Source of the DNA: Aphrophora alni
Lineage: Eukaryota; Arthropoda; Insecta; Hemiptera; Aphrophoridae
Direction of reading: 5' to 3'
DNA: 64,000 bases
NCBI GenBank assembly: GCA_963513935.1
Contig: OY740765.1
Location: 77,907,054-77,971,053, forward strand
Shown here: piece by piece, positions 34,351 through 46,267 of the stretch
How positions within the stretch are numbered: position 1 is the stretch's first letter
Layout: each line of letters opens with the position of its first letter
Translations under genes and position numbers: made by a program
Notes under the pieces: model-generated
What the model was told of the DNA's origin: nothing
Database searches by the model: none
What the model saw: the letters and a program-made list of their open reading frames with translations, nothing else

Positions 34351-34901
34351 CATTATCTAATGTTTTGCTTTAATATTCGAATAGTTAGGTTACACAATAG
34401 TAGTTTCCATTATTTGCATGATGGTTGCCTATCCAATTGTTTCTAAATACACTTCCTAATAATGGTGTTACAAGCCTTGAGTTATGAAATATTAATACTT
34501 TTGTTCTTTCTTTCTTTTTCAACAACAATAAACCTAAGTTAAGGCAGACCGATCCCTCCTATTCTTCATTTTGGTTAGGTAAAGTGATGGAAGTCCCAAA
34601 CAGGCAATTCTTAAGGGGAAGCAAAACTTAAAAAACTCTGTTGTTGATATATATTTTCTCAAACTAATTAAAGGGATGTTTGTGTTGCATATACATTCTC
34701 AGGCACTCCCTCGCAACAAATGTAATGCCTACACACCTTTGGCTTTTCTTCAGTCTTGGACTGTCCAATCCAACTGTTAAATTTCTCTTTTCTAGTTCTT
34801 CTGTTTAAGGTGGTTGCCCTTCTTACATGCTATACCAATACTCAGAGAGTGTTTTGTTTTATTTTTATTTAAAAAAGTTTTTATGTCCACAAATATATCT
34901 A

Positions 34902-36206
34902 TGAGGTGTGTAAATTAAGTAATAAAACTGAGAACATAGAGCTCGATATGGCAACACTGGACTTGGAGGGGTGGTAGGTGAACATGTGATATACCTTTAG
35001 TACGAGTTTGAACTTGCTGGAGTCATTTGGTTGTATGTAGCGGTTTTTTAGTGAAACAGTTTTTCTAGTGCGTTCTAAAAATTTGTGACATCAATTTCGA
35101 TCAATGGTGTGCTATCAGGTTTTGTTTCAGATTTGGGCACAATGCAATGGAAATTTTTGCAAAACTTGAGCAGACCTATGGAGACTGTGTTTTGTCGAGA
35201 GCCCAGGTTTTTTCGATTGTTTAAGGCATTTCCAGCCTCCTTTCAGATTTATGTTGAGGAGGGGAAAGAATCAACGAAAGATGAACCACGCAGCAGAAGG
35301 CCTTCATATTCAAAAACTGATGAAAATGTCGACAGAATCTGGGATCTTATGCATTCAGATCGTTGGTTGGTGGTCAAAATGATCATGGAAGAGTTGAATT
35401 TGACTCATACCACTGTTCATCATATTTTTACTAATGAATTGGGGATGAGATAAATCTGCGCAAAAATGGCTCCAAAAACCTTTCGCAGGACCAAAAGGAC
35501 ATCAGGGGGAAAGGTCCCTTGACTTTAAGAATCAATTTTTGGTATGTTGTCCATTACTAGTGAGCCTTGGGTGTTTAATTATGACCGGGAAACCAAGCGC
35601 TAGAGAATTGAATGACACACTTCAGCCTCTCCAAAGCCCAAAATAGCAAGAATGAGTAAGTCAAAGATCAAATGTGTACTGATTTGCTTCTTTGATAGCC
35701 AGGGAATCGTTCACAATGAATTTGTGCCTCAAGGCCAAACAGTCAATCAACATTTTTACTGAGAGGTTCTTGGAAAATTTAAAAAAAGGGTCATAAGTGT
35801 GTGACCAAACATCACAAACAACTGAGTGTTGCATTACGTCAATGATCCTTGTCACACAGCAATTTCATTAAACAAGTTTTTGGCCAGTAAATATATTCCT
35901 GTGGCTCATCAGCCTGTTTATACGCTTGACTTGAGTCCTTGTGACTTTTCTTTTCCAGAGATTGAAAATTCATTTCAAGGGATGTCATTTTGAGACACTC
36001 AAAAACATTCAAGAGGCTGTAACCGACCAGTTGAAAGCTATTCCAGTATCTGAGTCCCAGATCTGTTATGAGGATTGAAAGAACCGTCTCCAGCACTGTT
36101 TGGCTTCCCAAGGAAATTACTTTGAGGGAGACAATATTGAAGTGTAATTCTATTCGAATAAAAACATTTTTTTAAATCAGTCTCATTACTTAATTTACAC
36201 ACCTCG
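34902..36206 (+). mobile_element. Complete-length but dead mariner
   Basis: Terminal repeats GAGGTGTGTAAATTAAGTAA and the complement at 36177-36206, flanked by TA at 34900-34901 and 36207-36208. Length is 1305 bp, normal for mariner. The broken transposase reads in order DEPRSRRPSYSKTDENVD, THTTVHHIFTNELGM, then IVHNEFVPQGQTVNQHFY, DPCHTA, YTLDLSPCDF and the C-terminal LQHC...GNYFEGDNIEV. Several stops and shifts inactivate it. HTH and DDD-type domains are in normal order. Confidence 0.92.
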
Positions 36207-36208
36207 TA

Positions 36209-39200
36209 TATCTATGACATTTTTCATTGGGGGTTGGAGCAGATATTTGCATCCATTTATAACATTAATACTGTAGGAAATTGATGTTGTTGTTAATTAT
36301 TCAATTCAATACATATAGGCCTACTACCACAATTATTATTGGTAATTTATTATTATTTATTTAATTTCAGCAAAATAAATTACTTTTATTATAACTTTAA
36401 AAAATATTTTTACTTGGGCCTATACAGTGTTTTACAACAATGCAATGTAGTGGACCAAGGAATACAATTTGCAATAAAACTAATAACCTGTAAATAACTC
36501 AAATACTTATGAAATGAACTTTTCGTTTTTACATTAAACTTGAATCCCATTTAAAATGAAAGAAAACAAATAGGCACCCCGTCTTTGTTTTATGCAGATT
36601 TAATTTTTCATAAAAAATTATTATGGTTTAAAATTTAAGTATTTAGTTTTATTTTTAATCACCATTTAGTTATTGTGAGAACTGCCCATATTTCAGTCTT
36701 TTTAGGAAATTGTTTGAAAAAATACCAAGAGCTTTTTTTTGTAAACACATGGTGTGACAAGTACAATATAGGGAAATAATAATCTGGTCAGACTCAGGAG
36801 ACTACGTGCATGGATACATAAATTTGAACCTGTTGAATTATTACTGCATTATAGGTTTTTATAAACTTAATTATTAGGATCGTATTTTATAGAAAAATGT
36901 TTCTTGAAAAGGTTATAGGCAATAAATTGTTCTTTAAACTATTCAAATACTGAGATACCTTAGATGGATTTTCACCTTTCATCTTTCCTATCAAGTTTTT
37001 CTTTACCAACTCATTTTTTTTTCCAACTCTGGTGGTATTAGAGTTCTCAAGTATAGAGAAGGTTATGTGGTGGATAAAAAATCGATGTCGAGTTGTTTGG
37101 TGATATATTTGTTTATGTTTGGTGATATATGGGCATATTTTATGAAAAAAATGTTTTTTGAGAAAGTTATCGGCGATACAAAACTATTCCTATAACATAG
37201 ATACCATTGCTGGAGCTACACCTTTCTTCATTTAGTTGTTTTTTAATTTTCATTGAAGATAGACTTTTATTTAATTTTTTTATAACTTAAAATTTACAGG
37301 TAGCTTATGTATTTGCATGTATATTTTCAAAATATTATGATTCAGCAATAATTGGTAAAACTGTAAATTAACCGTGAACACCATAATTAAAAGGTTGATT
37401 AATCAAATACGATGTTCGCTGAGGACGTTTTTATAGCACAAGCAAAGCAAGTTTAGCCCCTTATTTAAATATTTATTCAAAGTCTGAGTTCGTAGTTCAT
37501 TTTCACTTTTGATTCAACTACCGAATTGATATTTTTAGGGCAGGGTTCATAACATAAGGAAAAAATATCTTCTGAATTTTCAGTTGTAATTTCATTGTAA
37601 TAAATTTATCAACTTGCGCATAAAATACAATATCCTTTCTTGTGTCAACAACTTGACTAACTTGATTTTTTTTTGGTTTTAAAATCCAAATCAGGAAACC
37701 GAAAAAGTTATTTTTGCCATGCAGTCATTGTTATTTTGAATATTGTTGTCTGTGCATAAGCACTTATAGCGACCACAAAAATTAAACACTAACATGAAAT
37801 TACTTATAGAGGAATATAATGTGTTCTTATAGATCCTTAAATTCGGAAAAATCAAATTGAAAATATCAAAATGGCAGTAATTTTAAACAGTTTTATGTTC
37901 ATATCTCGTATGTTTTCATTTTACAACATACTAAATTAGATATAAATTTGCAGATTTCAATTCTGCGTAATGGTAACAACCTCACTTCTCTTAGATGGCA
38001 AATAGTTAAGTTATTGTTAAAAATGTAATTTTGAATCCTTACCTTCTATGAAAATGTAATATTTGTGAGATCTGTTAGGGCCGAGTCACCGACAGAAGCT
38101 TATCGAATAGAGACACCTTTACATATGAACAGTTTTTGAGGCCCATTAGGGCCAAGTGACTGACACGACCAAAGCTAGTGGAAACTTTTGGAGATATACA
38201 CATCTACGACCGTGTCAAGAAAGTTCTGATATACACAATTTCAAGGTGCAGAAAATCTCTGTAACAACTGTTAAACATACTTGCCCTACTGGATAGCCGC
38301 CTAGATTTATCAATACATTTTAACATCTCCTGTAAGACCTAAGTAACCAACTTTTGAGCATTACATTTTAGAGTATCTACTTGTATTACTTTTATGATGG
38401 GGCTGGGTAAGTATAATGATGGTACTCATTAACTTTTTTACAAGAACATTACACCAGAATGCAACACAATTAATTATAAAATGAGAATATATTATTCCAG
38501 CATCTCGGTTTTACAAATGTATAATTGGTTTCTAAAATTCCAAAATAAATGCAATTGTTTTTTTAAAAGCTGAAGTCAAAGATCTAGGTTAGGTCTATAG
38601 ATTTATTTTGTTCACATATTGTGTATGTAATTTAGAAAGAGTGACATTTTAGTACTAATGTAAAAATTAGTGACAAAAATTAGGAAATCAAAATTATACG
38701 AAACAAATAATTTTTGTACATTTTACATTGACTAAACAGCTAAAAGAGATGAAATTGTGAAATACATTGTGAGATCTAAACTTTTTTCAACTAATGTGTC
38801 ATTGCTTGGCTTCATCAGGTCGGATATCATTAATCCATCTACTCTCTTCTCTCTCCACCCCTTTTCCTTTGTACTCATCAAGTAGACAAAACATTCTTGG
38901 AGCTGTTTGTAGAGGCCTACACAAATTACTGTATTTAAAAAAGAATAAACACTTTTTTTGCATATACGTAATAGAGAAAGATGTTTACATGATTAAAATA
39001 GATGTTATTAGGTAAAATGTCCATTTGATGGGTCACAGACTCTAAATGAAGGTTTTTATAATAATATACATCTGCATGTCTGTATATGTAATGAGTTATG
39101 TTTTAATTTAATGAGCGATGGCATAATTTACAAATTTTCATAATATTAAATTAGGATTGACTTTAAAAATTTGGTGATATCCCAAATTAAAATTAAAAAC

Positions 39201-40792
39201 ATTTCTTATTTTCTAACAATCGGTCCATAATATATTGGTTTTATCCCCATGCAAAATACAATTTGTGAGATATTGATCCACAAGAGATGGTGATCAACAG
39301 TCTCTATTTAAGTGTATTTAATCTGTTTGCATTAAGTAATGTCCAAAAAATATTTTTGAATTTTGAATTCTTACTCAGTCGTCAGCACTACGAACCTTCA
39401 AGCATTTTCCTAGTATTACTATTGTAAATGTGTGTGCAATGTTTGTTTGACATCAAGATAGTAGATATAAGTGAAGTATTAACCCAACTACTAATATTAC
39501 ATTAGCTTGTAATTAAAATACATTTTATTTACATTTATGGAGAATGTAAGAAAAGGAAAAAATAATAGAAAAAATATAACTACATGGTGGTTATATCATG
39601 TTTAAGGTAACATAGATACAAAATAGAGGTGCTCAGTTAAAAGTAAGCTATTTAAAATGATTATTTTATTCTTACAACTTATTTATTTTTGATATTTGCA
39701 TGAAATATACAATGTGATCTGAAGATATATAATAAATAAAATAATTATTCCAAATGAGAAGGAAGCAATTATTTAAAGCAACTTTTCCTTATGCTATAAA
39801 GATAGACTGAAAGAATACTCAGTTAATAAAAAAAAAAAAGTATTTAAAAATACTGCAAAAGGTTAAAAAGTGATAACAAGCTAGGCGTTTTCCCCATCTG
39901 GGTCGCTTGAATTACTGTAACACGCAAAATGAGCATGCATGACATATTTCTACATTTTCCCCACACTCTACCACGTACTCTTTTGATAAAAACTATTGAA
40001 TAGAGTATATGAAAAACTGAGAAAATGTGCTGATCAGATTTCCAACAAAATAATATGTTGATTTTTAAATAAATTGTAAAGTGAAAAATAAAACCCCCCT
40101 AAAAAATTACGACAAAAATAAAAGTTCTGAGCAGCTCACTTTCTTTGTTTTTCAATTATCTATAAAACTAAATATAATTTATAATTTTAGGACAAAAAGT
40201 GAAGGAGATATTTGGGAAACGCTTTAGAATTGTTCTTATAGGACTACAAATTCAATATAGCGGGTACCTTAACAAATAATTAAGGGGCCTCTATATTTAC
40301 TTGTCTTATATAATTATGGTTTTTTATTTGTTTTCTTTTAAATCATAAGTTTTTTTGGTTTTTCTATAAAATGTATAGGTAATGTAATATGTTTTTGGTT
40401 TCAGTTGTTTTTTTTCTTTTTTGTATTATATACGATGAATATATTTTCAAATAATAATAATAATAATAATAAATTGTTGAACTGTATTGTTTTATTTCAC
40501 CCAATTATATAAAATTGAATACATCTGCATAAATATTGGTTTTTCATTGCCAGTAACTTATTAATGTGTCTTTATTTCAACAATCTAAGGTGTTAAATGT
40601 TTTTAAATGGATTCTTCATATATTTTAAACAAATAATTGTATTTTTTTAAATGAGTGAAATACATATACCTGTATTGTGAAATGTATTAAAAACGGTAAG
40701 CCTATATTGAAAATTAGTTCTAAAAATATGTTTACAAAATTAATAGCTATTATTATTATGAACAACTTAAGTTAAAAGAACTAAATTTACAG
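36209..40792. other. FIBP intron 1, last part
   Basis: About 4.5 kb without an exon except a short ghost match at 37410. Two diverged direct copies of an 85-bp piece lie at about 36885-36985 and 37135-37235 (AAAATGTTTYTTGARAAAGTTAT and CACCTTTCWTC). An AAT trinucleotide run lies near 40450-40470. The rest is plain AT-rich DNA. Confidence 0.5.
37410..37435 (+). pseudogene. FIBP: Possible ghost of FIBP exon 1 start
   Basis: ATGTTCGCTGAGGACGTTTT matches the start of real exon 1, ATGTTCGCTGAAGTTGATGT, over about 26 bp with a 3-bp gap; it reads MFAEDVFIA against MFAEVDVFIS. No homology is visible further out, so it could be chance. Its position after the exon 2 ghost is what a tandem duplication would predict. 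Confidence 0.35.
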
Positions 40793-40991
40793 CTTCAGAA
40801 GCAGTAGCAGCGCTTCACCTTCATGGGATCACCCAGCAAACTGGTGCAACACTAGAATTAGTAGCTTCTGATGTACTGGACCATTACCGAACTTATAGTC
40901 TATTGGAAAGATTGCTTCATAATCCTCCAAAATTAGCTGAACAGCTTGCATTTCAGATTGAGCCTCAGACAAGACAACTGTTGATTGAAAA
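40793..40991 (+). CDS. FIBP: FIBP exon 2
   Basis: Acceptor AAATTTACAG, donor GTATGT at 40992. It encodes SEAVAALHLHGITQQTGAT, LELVASDVLDHYRTYSLLE, RLLHNPPKLAEQLAFQI and EPQTRQLLIEK. The DHYRT...LERLLHxPPKL segment is the most conserved part of the N-terminal half of the family. Phase runs from 1 to 2 and is compatible with exons 1 and 3. Confidence 0.96.
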
Positions 40992-41224
40992 GTATGTTAT
41001 TACAAAAAAAGTTCATTTTGCTTTCATTGAAAAAAATAAAATAAAAAAATCGTATGTAGTTATTTATTTAACATTTAGAGACCATGCCATAGTTCAAATA
41101 TTCCATTGTAGTCCGACTTCAGATATATTGTCACTAGTTGTTGGGATATATACTAGTTGTTGGGATATATTAAACTGCAGCGGTTTAATATTTATTGTTT
41201 TGATGACATGGGAAAGCTGAAAAC

Positions 41225-41800
41225 CTGGACTTACACTATGTATCTAAGGAACTATTGTTGCACACCACGAGTGACAGCGTAGGACAGGAAGGCCGTCCCA
41301 TCAGGAGTGCAAAGAAAATCTTAAATGAAAGTATAGGCCGAGTTGTACATCATTTTAAAGTGCTTTACTGGCAGAGTTTAATGCCAAAAAATGCACTTCA
41401 AAAGGTTGATCTAGTACAAAATGGCAGTTGTTCAAAGGTTTTACTTAATTGTAGACCGACATTTTATTAGTAGCTACAATCATAGTGCACTAATAATCCA
41501 AAACAAGAATGCTGCTGTAAATACTGTATTATGCCTGTCATATTATAAAAGTACATTATGAGGTTGGTATCCAGTTGGTAGGTCCTTTCTTTATAGAAGG
41601 GAATTTAAATGCTGCATCATACCAACATTTGCTTCAAAATGATATTATGCCAGTACTTCAAAACAGGTTTGGAGAAAATATTCAGAATATCTGGTTTCAA
41701 CAGAACAGAGCGCCACCACACTATGACATACAAGTAAGAGAATATCAAAACGCTGTTTTTCCACAACAGTGGATTGGTAGGCTTTAACTTTATCTCGAAG
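41225..41800 (+). pseudogene. mariner/IS630-type transposase C-terminal fragment
   Basis: The frame at 41575-41787 reads VGPFFIEGNLNAASYQHLL, QNRFGENIQNIWFQQNRAPP and HYDIQVREYQ...QQWIGR. It is the C-terminal half of an insect IS630/Tc1-type transposase, where WFQQDGAPPHY is the usual motif. The second catalytic Asp is replaced by Asn (QQNRAPP), which would inactivate it. The left part (41275-41390) shares AAATCTTAAATG, CATTTTAAAG and related blocks with the terminal repeat of the element at 44063-45218, so the two belong to related elements. Confidence 0.8.
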
Positions 41801-41960
41801 CATATATAAATATTTTTCAATTTCACTAAATATTGGATAATAATCCAACAACGACATCCCTTAGAACTGCTTATTAACCAAACTGCTTCTAAACTTATAT
41901 TAAACCAAGTCTAGAGAATTGCAGAGTAATTTATAGTTTTACACAAACTAGTTCTCTTAC

Positions 41961-42560
41961 CTAGCGGCTTTATATAAATCGTGCAATGAATAAAACTGAT
42001 TTATTATTTTTTCAAGAATATTGATAACCAAATCTTCTTCTAAACTCTTTATCGATGGTATTAATACTTTTTTAAATTCAGTCCACTTGTCTATATCCAT
42101 TTAAACAAAATTAGAATTATCAACATTATTGTCAATCAGAATTAATTATTGTAATCGTAGGTTGGTTAAAATAACTCTTAAACCGTTTGTTATTATAAAA
42201 GTCATATTTAGTTTTTTTTTCCAAATATTAGATCGGAATATAGTATTTCAAAACTTGATAAATTAAATTGATCAACTTTAAATAGCATATTTATAAATCT
42301 AAAATCTGTTTCTAGATTTGCTGGCAAGCCATCGAATGCTTTATGTATTGCCCCATAAGTTTTTATTGAAAAATTACATTCATCTATTTCTGCGAAAAAT
42401 ATTGCGCTATACTAGAACATAGTGAGAACGTTATCTAATCTTAAAAAAAGAAAAAGGAAGAAGGAGGAAAAAAATTCTATATCAGGAGTCAATAAATCAA
42501 TAAATACTATAAGAGAATCAACATCATTTCTAACAACTATATCCTAGGTATAAAACAAAC
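41961..42560 (-). pseudogene. Unrecognised minus-strand coding-like sequence in FIBP intron 2
   Basis: From right to left: a frame with RNDVDSLIVFIDLLTPDIE near 42460-42525. Next comes a frame after TATTTTTCGCAG reading EIDECNFSIKTYGAIHKAF and DGLPANLETDFRFINMLF (about 42395-42225). Last is MDIDKWTEFKKVLIPSIKSL...LHDLYKAA from 42100 to a perfect GTAAGA donor at 41960. The frames are broken between the parts. Amino-acid composition is protein-like, with no match I know. It could be a decayed gene, an unknown mobile element, or a small gene with exons. Confidence 0.4.
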
Positions 42561-43676
42561 ACACTCTAGTAAAACTCCTAAGACTTATAACATCCGTGTA
42601 TCCTTGACCTTAAATACAACCTTCATTAATCGTGCTCATAAATTAAACATGAATATATCCGCTATTACTTCACTATGGAAAAAACCCTAAAATACTCTTT
42701 CATAATCATAAAAACGTGATGGTGACTGTACGGCAGAAAAAAACACCAACGGCACTCTCTTTTGCAATCATAATAATAATGATGGTGGTGAAGATGATGT
42801 CATCGTTAAACATTCCAGAGAGCTTATAGGTCTCCTCCTCTCCCCCATACTAATCAAAACATACATTCAAAACATTAAAAAAAAAAATTTCAGAGATGAG
42901 GGGAGGTCATCCACTTCCATCTACAAATCAAAATAAACATGGAATCGAAACAAACAACCTAGAACTCCGAGACAGAGTCTCCCGTTAGGAAAGAGTATCG
43001 TCACCAGTCCAGAGCTTCCAGACTGGAGTCGTCAAGTTCTCCAGAATGTAAAAGTCAACATCATTCATTTATAAAACACTAACGTAACTATGGAATGCTG
43101 AAACAATCTTGTCTACTACTATGTCTAAACATTCAAAACAAACAAACACATTCCAGAGATGAGGGGAGTTTGTTCACCTACAAATCAAAACAAACATGGA
43201 ATTAAAACATAAACACCAACAGAGCTTCCAGACTCCGGAATCGTCAACTTCTCCAGAATCGTTGACTTCTGAGGAGTGTAAAAGTTGTCTTCGACATTAT
43301 CCACCATTCATAAAACGCTAACACAATAACAGAATGTGGAAATGACCTTGTCTGGTATGTCTGTGATGCGGAAAATATGACGGAATGCGAAAATCGGAAG
43401 TATGATTGTGTGTCTGGTATGCGGAATGTATGTAATGTGGAAATATGACTCATGTGTATGGAATGTGGAAGTGTTCTGGAGGTATTACCTATTTACTAAC
43501 AACCAGTTATATTATTTGTGTCTCTATAGCAACCAGTTTGAAATTAGGACATGTGCCCTATACATTGAGGCCTTTGTCATCTATATTAGACAAAGTTAGG
43601 GTCTTAAGTCCTAGTAAATCATAGATTAAAGAGAAAATTTGTAACTAACCTTAAATAAATTTTCATATATATATTT
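42561..43676. repeat. Tandem duplication in FIBP intron 2
   Basis: Two diverged copies of a roughly 230-bp unit lie at about 42885-43135 and 43150-43370. Shared blocks are CAGAGATGAGGGGAG, CTACAAATCAAAAYAAACATGG, AGAGCTTCCAGACT, CGTCAASTTCTCCAGAAT and the stretch up to the TGTCTG near each end. No coding content was recognised. Confidence 0.75.
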
Positions 43677-43781
43677 AAAGATAGTAAAACACAATTTTAA
43701 TATTTTGTAATATCCCCTTTAATTAATCCACTAATAAAAAGTGGATATTACAAAATATTAAAATTGTGTTTTACTATCTTT
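43677..43781. repeat. Perfect 39-bp inverted repeat (hairpin)
   Basis: The arms at 43677-43715 and 43743-43781 are exact reverse complements, with a 27-nt loop. The arm starts AAAGATAGTAAAACACAATT. In the FIBP pre-mRNA this would be a long perfect hairpin. It resembles a fold-back MITE; a small-RNA precursor is an alternative. Confidence 0.97.
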
Positions 43782-43826
43782 TAACATGGAATTCCACCAA
43801 GAACCATCAGTCTCAACAGTAATGAA

Positions 43827-43837
<11 letters not shown>

Positions 43838-43860
<23 letters not shown>

Positions 43861-43949
43861 TATTTTTTAACAAATAAAAATAATGTTCTCAAAATATCTG
43901 GAAGATGTTAATAAATGTTTCTGTATATTGATATATATATATATCCTAG

Positions 43950-44033
<84 letters not shown>
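43838..44033. repeat. Poly-A and AT microsatellite cluster
   Basis: A run of A is followed by three AT tracts separated by short unique pieces. Confidence 0.95.
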
Positions 44034-44038
<5 letters not shown>

Positions 44039-44062
44039 AGTATTGCAAGCTTTAAATTTATA

Positions 44063-45218
44063 CCGGGTGTTCAAAAAGTCTGGAAACCCCTTAATATTAA
44101 TTGTATTAATAAACGCAGAACAATGAAACTACGTCCTCACTGTAGTTACCGACTTTTTGCTCATTTTAACTGTCTTGTTTTGCTTTGGGGGGACGTCCTG
44201 TGGAGGAAGTCTAAAAAATCTTAAATGTAAGCATAGGTCGAATTTTACCTCATTTTAAAGGTTTTTGTTAGAGGAAGAGATTGCCGCAATCCCGACTAAA
44301 AAAGGACCATTCGTTTGGAAATGGCAGCCTCTTAAAGTTGGTTTGATTTTAATGCTAATTCAATGGCAAATTTTTAGTAAGCTTTACATTAGGTTACATT
44401 GTCACTTAGAGAGACAGAGCAAATAACCATTCTGATGATGAGGGGTTATGGGGATAGAACTCGGTATGAAGAGGTAAGCCGCTTGTTCAATGAAACTTGT
44501 CCCAATTGACCACCTATTCAAAAATCAACAGTGTTGAAGACCGTACAGCGCGGTTCTGTAACAGATCGGTCAAGATCCGGACGGCCAAAATCAGCAACCA
44601 ATGCGACCAATCAGCTACACAAGGACACCACTTCGAGCACCTTCTTTAATACCTTCCAAGGTTTGTTTAATTTTTTATAATTATTGTCTTGCAAAGTAAG
44701 TAATTTAAACATAAACAACTGACATACTGTCTGTTCAATTTTATTAATAATGATAATTGTCCCCAATTACATCTGTGCACTCCTAACGTTTTTAAACAAT
44801 TAAAATGACCATTACTGATATTTCCTATCCCTCCACACTCCAGCTGTGAAATTCTCATAGCTAAAACTCTAACATAACCAACACGGTTGAATATTCACTT
44901 CTGCCTCTTAATCTTCGCAACGTAAAGTTAACAAATTCTAAAAGGCTGCCATTTCCAAACGAATGGTTCTTTTTCAGTCGGGATTGCGGCAATGTGTTCC
45001 TCTAACGAAGACCTTTAAAATGAGGTATAATTCGACCTATGCTTACATTTAAGATTATTTAGACTTCCTCCACAGGACGTCCCCCCAAAGTGAAAAAAGA
45101 CAGTTAAAATGAGCAAAAAGCCGGTAACTACAGTGAGGACGTAATCCTAGAATTTCATTGCTCTGCGTTTATTAATAAAATTAATATTAAGGGGTTTCCA
45201 GACTTTTTGAACACCCGG
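44063..45218 (+). mobile_element. mariner-type element with long terminal inverted repeats
   Basis: Ends CCGGGTGTTCAAAAAGTC and the complement are flanked by TA at 44061-44062 and 45219-45220. The inverted repeats are unusually long, about 275 bp each, diverging slightly. Between them only the N-terminal HTH part of a transposase is left (about 44400-44610). Confidence 0.92.
44400..44610 (+). pseudogene. Transposase HTH domain fragment
   Basis: Reads LMMRGYGDRTRYEEVSRLFN, then PIQKSTVLKTVQ and RSRSGRPKSATN. This is the N-terminal double helix-turn-helix of IS630/Tc1-type transposases common in insects. One stop falls inside. The catalytic domain is deleted; the fragment at 41575-41787 is the corresponding C-terminal part of a related copy. 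Confidence 0.82.
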
Positions 45219-45306
45219 TATTATTTATAATTAAATTATTGTTTTCTTAAGAACTTAGGTTTGTTAAATTAATAAATAATTTGTTTAAAATTCCTGTTTG
45301 TTGAAG

Positions 45307-45426
45307 GTACTATGAGTTTAATGACGATGTAATCAGAGAACTACTTGGTAAAAAATTATCTTCAAGGCATCGTAAGGACCTTGATGAAGTTAGTGAAAAA
45401 ACAGGAGTTTTATTGAAGTCTTGCCG
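45307..45426 (+). CDS. FIBP: FIBP exon 3
   Basis: Acceptor TTTGTTGAAG, donor GTAAGA at 45427. It encodes [19 protein letters not shown], then [14 protein letters not shown] and VLLKSCR. The match to the family region with REVLGKKLS...KKDLDD...TGITLKSCRRQFDN is strong. It lies only 88 bp after the mariner-type element. Confidence 0.96.
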
Positions 45427-45503
45427 GTAAGATTTATTTTACCTTATATTAACAAAAACAAAATATTAGTATGAATATGTATATTAGTATATTAGTATGG
45501 TAC

Positions 45504-45560
45504 AGTAGACTCTCATCTATCTGGCCCACTGTACTAATGGGCCTGGGATGTAGTGTAAAT
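45504..45560. mobile_element. Solo end of a pogo-like element
   Basis: TACAGTAGACTCTCATCTATC is the left tip of the same type of element as 13160-13704. A matching right tip was not found, so this is a fragment. Confidence 0.55.
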
Positions 45561-46267
45561 AATATAAATTTAGATCCTCAAATTTAATCTATAAAATAGT
45601 TAACTTACCATACTTTTTGATTGTAAGGCCTTATGAAATATATGCCAATACCCACAGTACATGTTTTCTGTGTTGTTTTTATTTACTAATTATTTACAGG
45701 TGCTTGCCTTTGGAATTGCTTTATTGACAAAGAGATCACCATAACTGCGTGACTGCCATGCTTAACTTTTATCATGCCTGTACAAGAAAATTACGGCTCT
45801 ATTATTTTACAATATTCAGCTAGGAAAAGATATCTAACATGATCGGTAGTTTATGCACCATTTAGTTTGTATTAATTTGTTCTTATTTAAATTTATGATC
45901 AGTTATACAATTTTAATACCCTTTGTTAAATATGTGTGACAGGGTTAAGGGATTAAGGACAAATAATTCCAAGAGAGTAGCAGAAGATGATAATCACATC
46001 TACATCCAAGGAAGCTATCCTCAGGATCGCTTTGAGTGAGTGAAAAGCCGCATCCCTCTTCAACAAAACAGCGGATCGAGACCGGGAGTTCAATAAACAT
46101 TCCCCAATCTAAAGTGTAAAGTGTCCTTAAGGTAATCCTAAGGTTAATCTTTGCAGATGGATGAATTTTACAAGGGTAATTATACATTAAATGGAGCCTA
46201 TGGAGGACCTGGTGCCCCTTCATAGTAAATAGCCGCTTTACAAATGTTATTACTTGTTGGAACAACT
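45561..46267. other. FIBP intron 3, nothing recognised
   Basis: AT-rich intron sequence without a recognisable exon or element end. Confidence 0.45.

Noticed and set aside
42721..42800. ATAATAATGATGG run as a possible coding repeat
   Set aside because: Trinucleotide-like simple sequence without an open frame or exon context.
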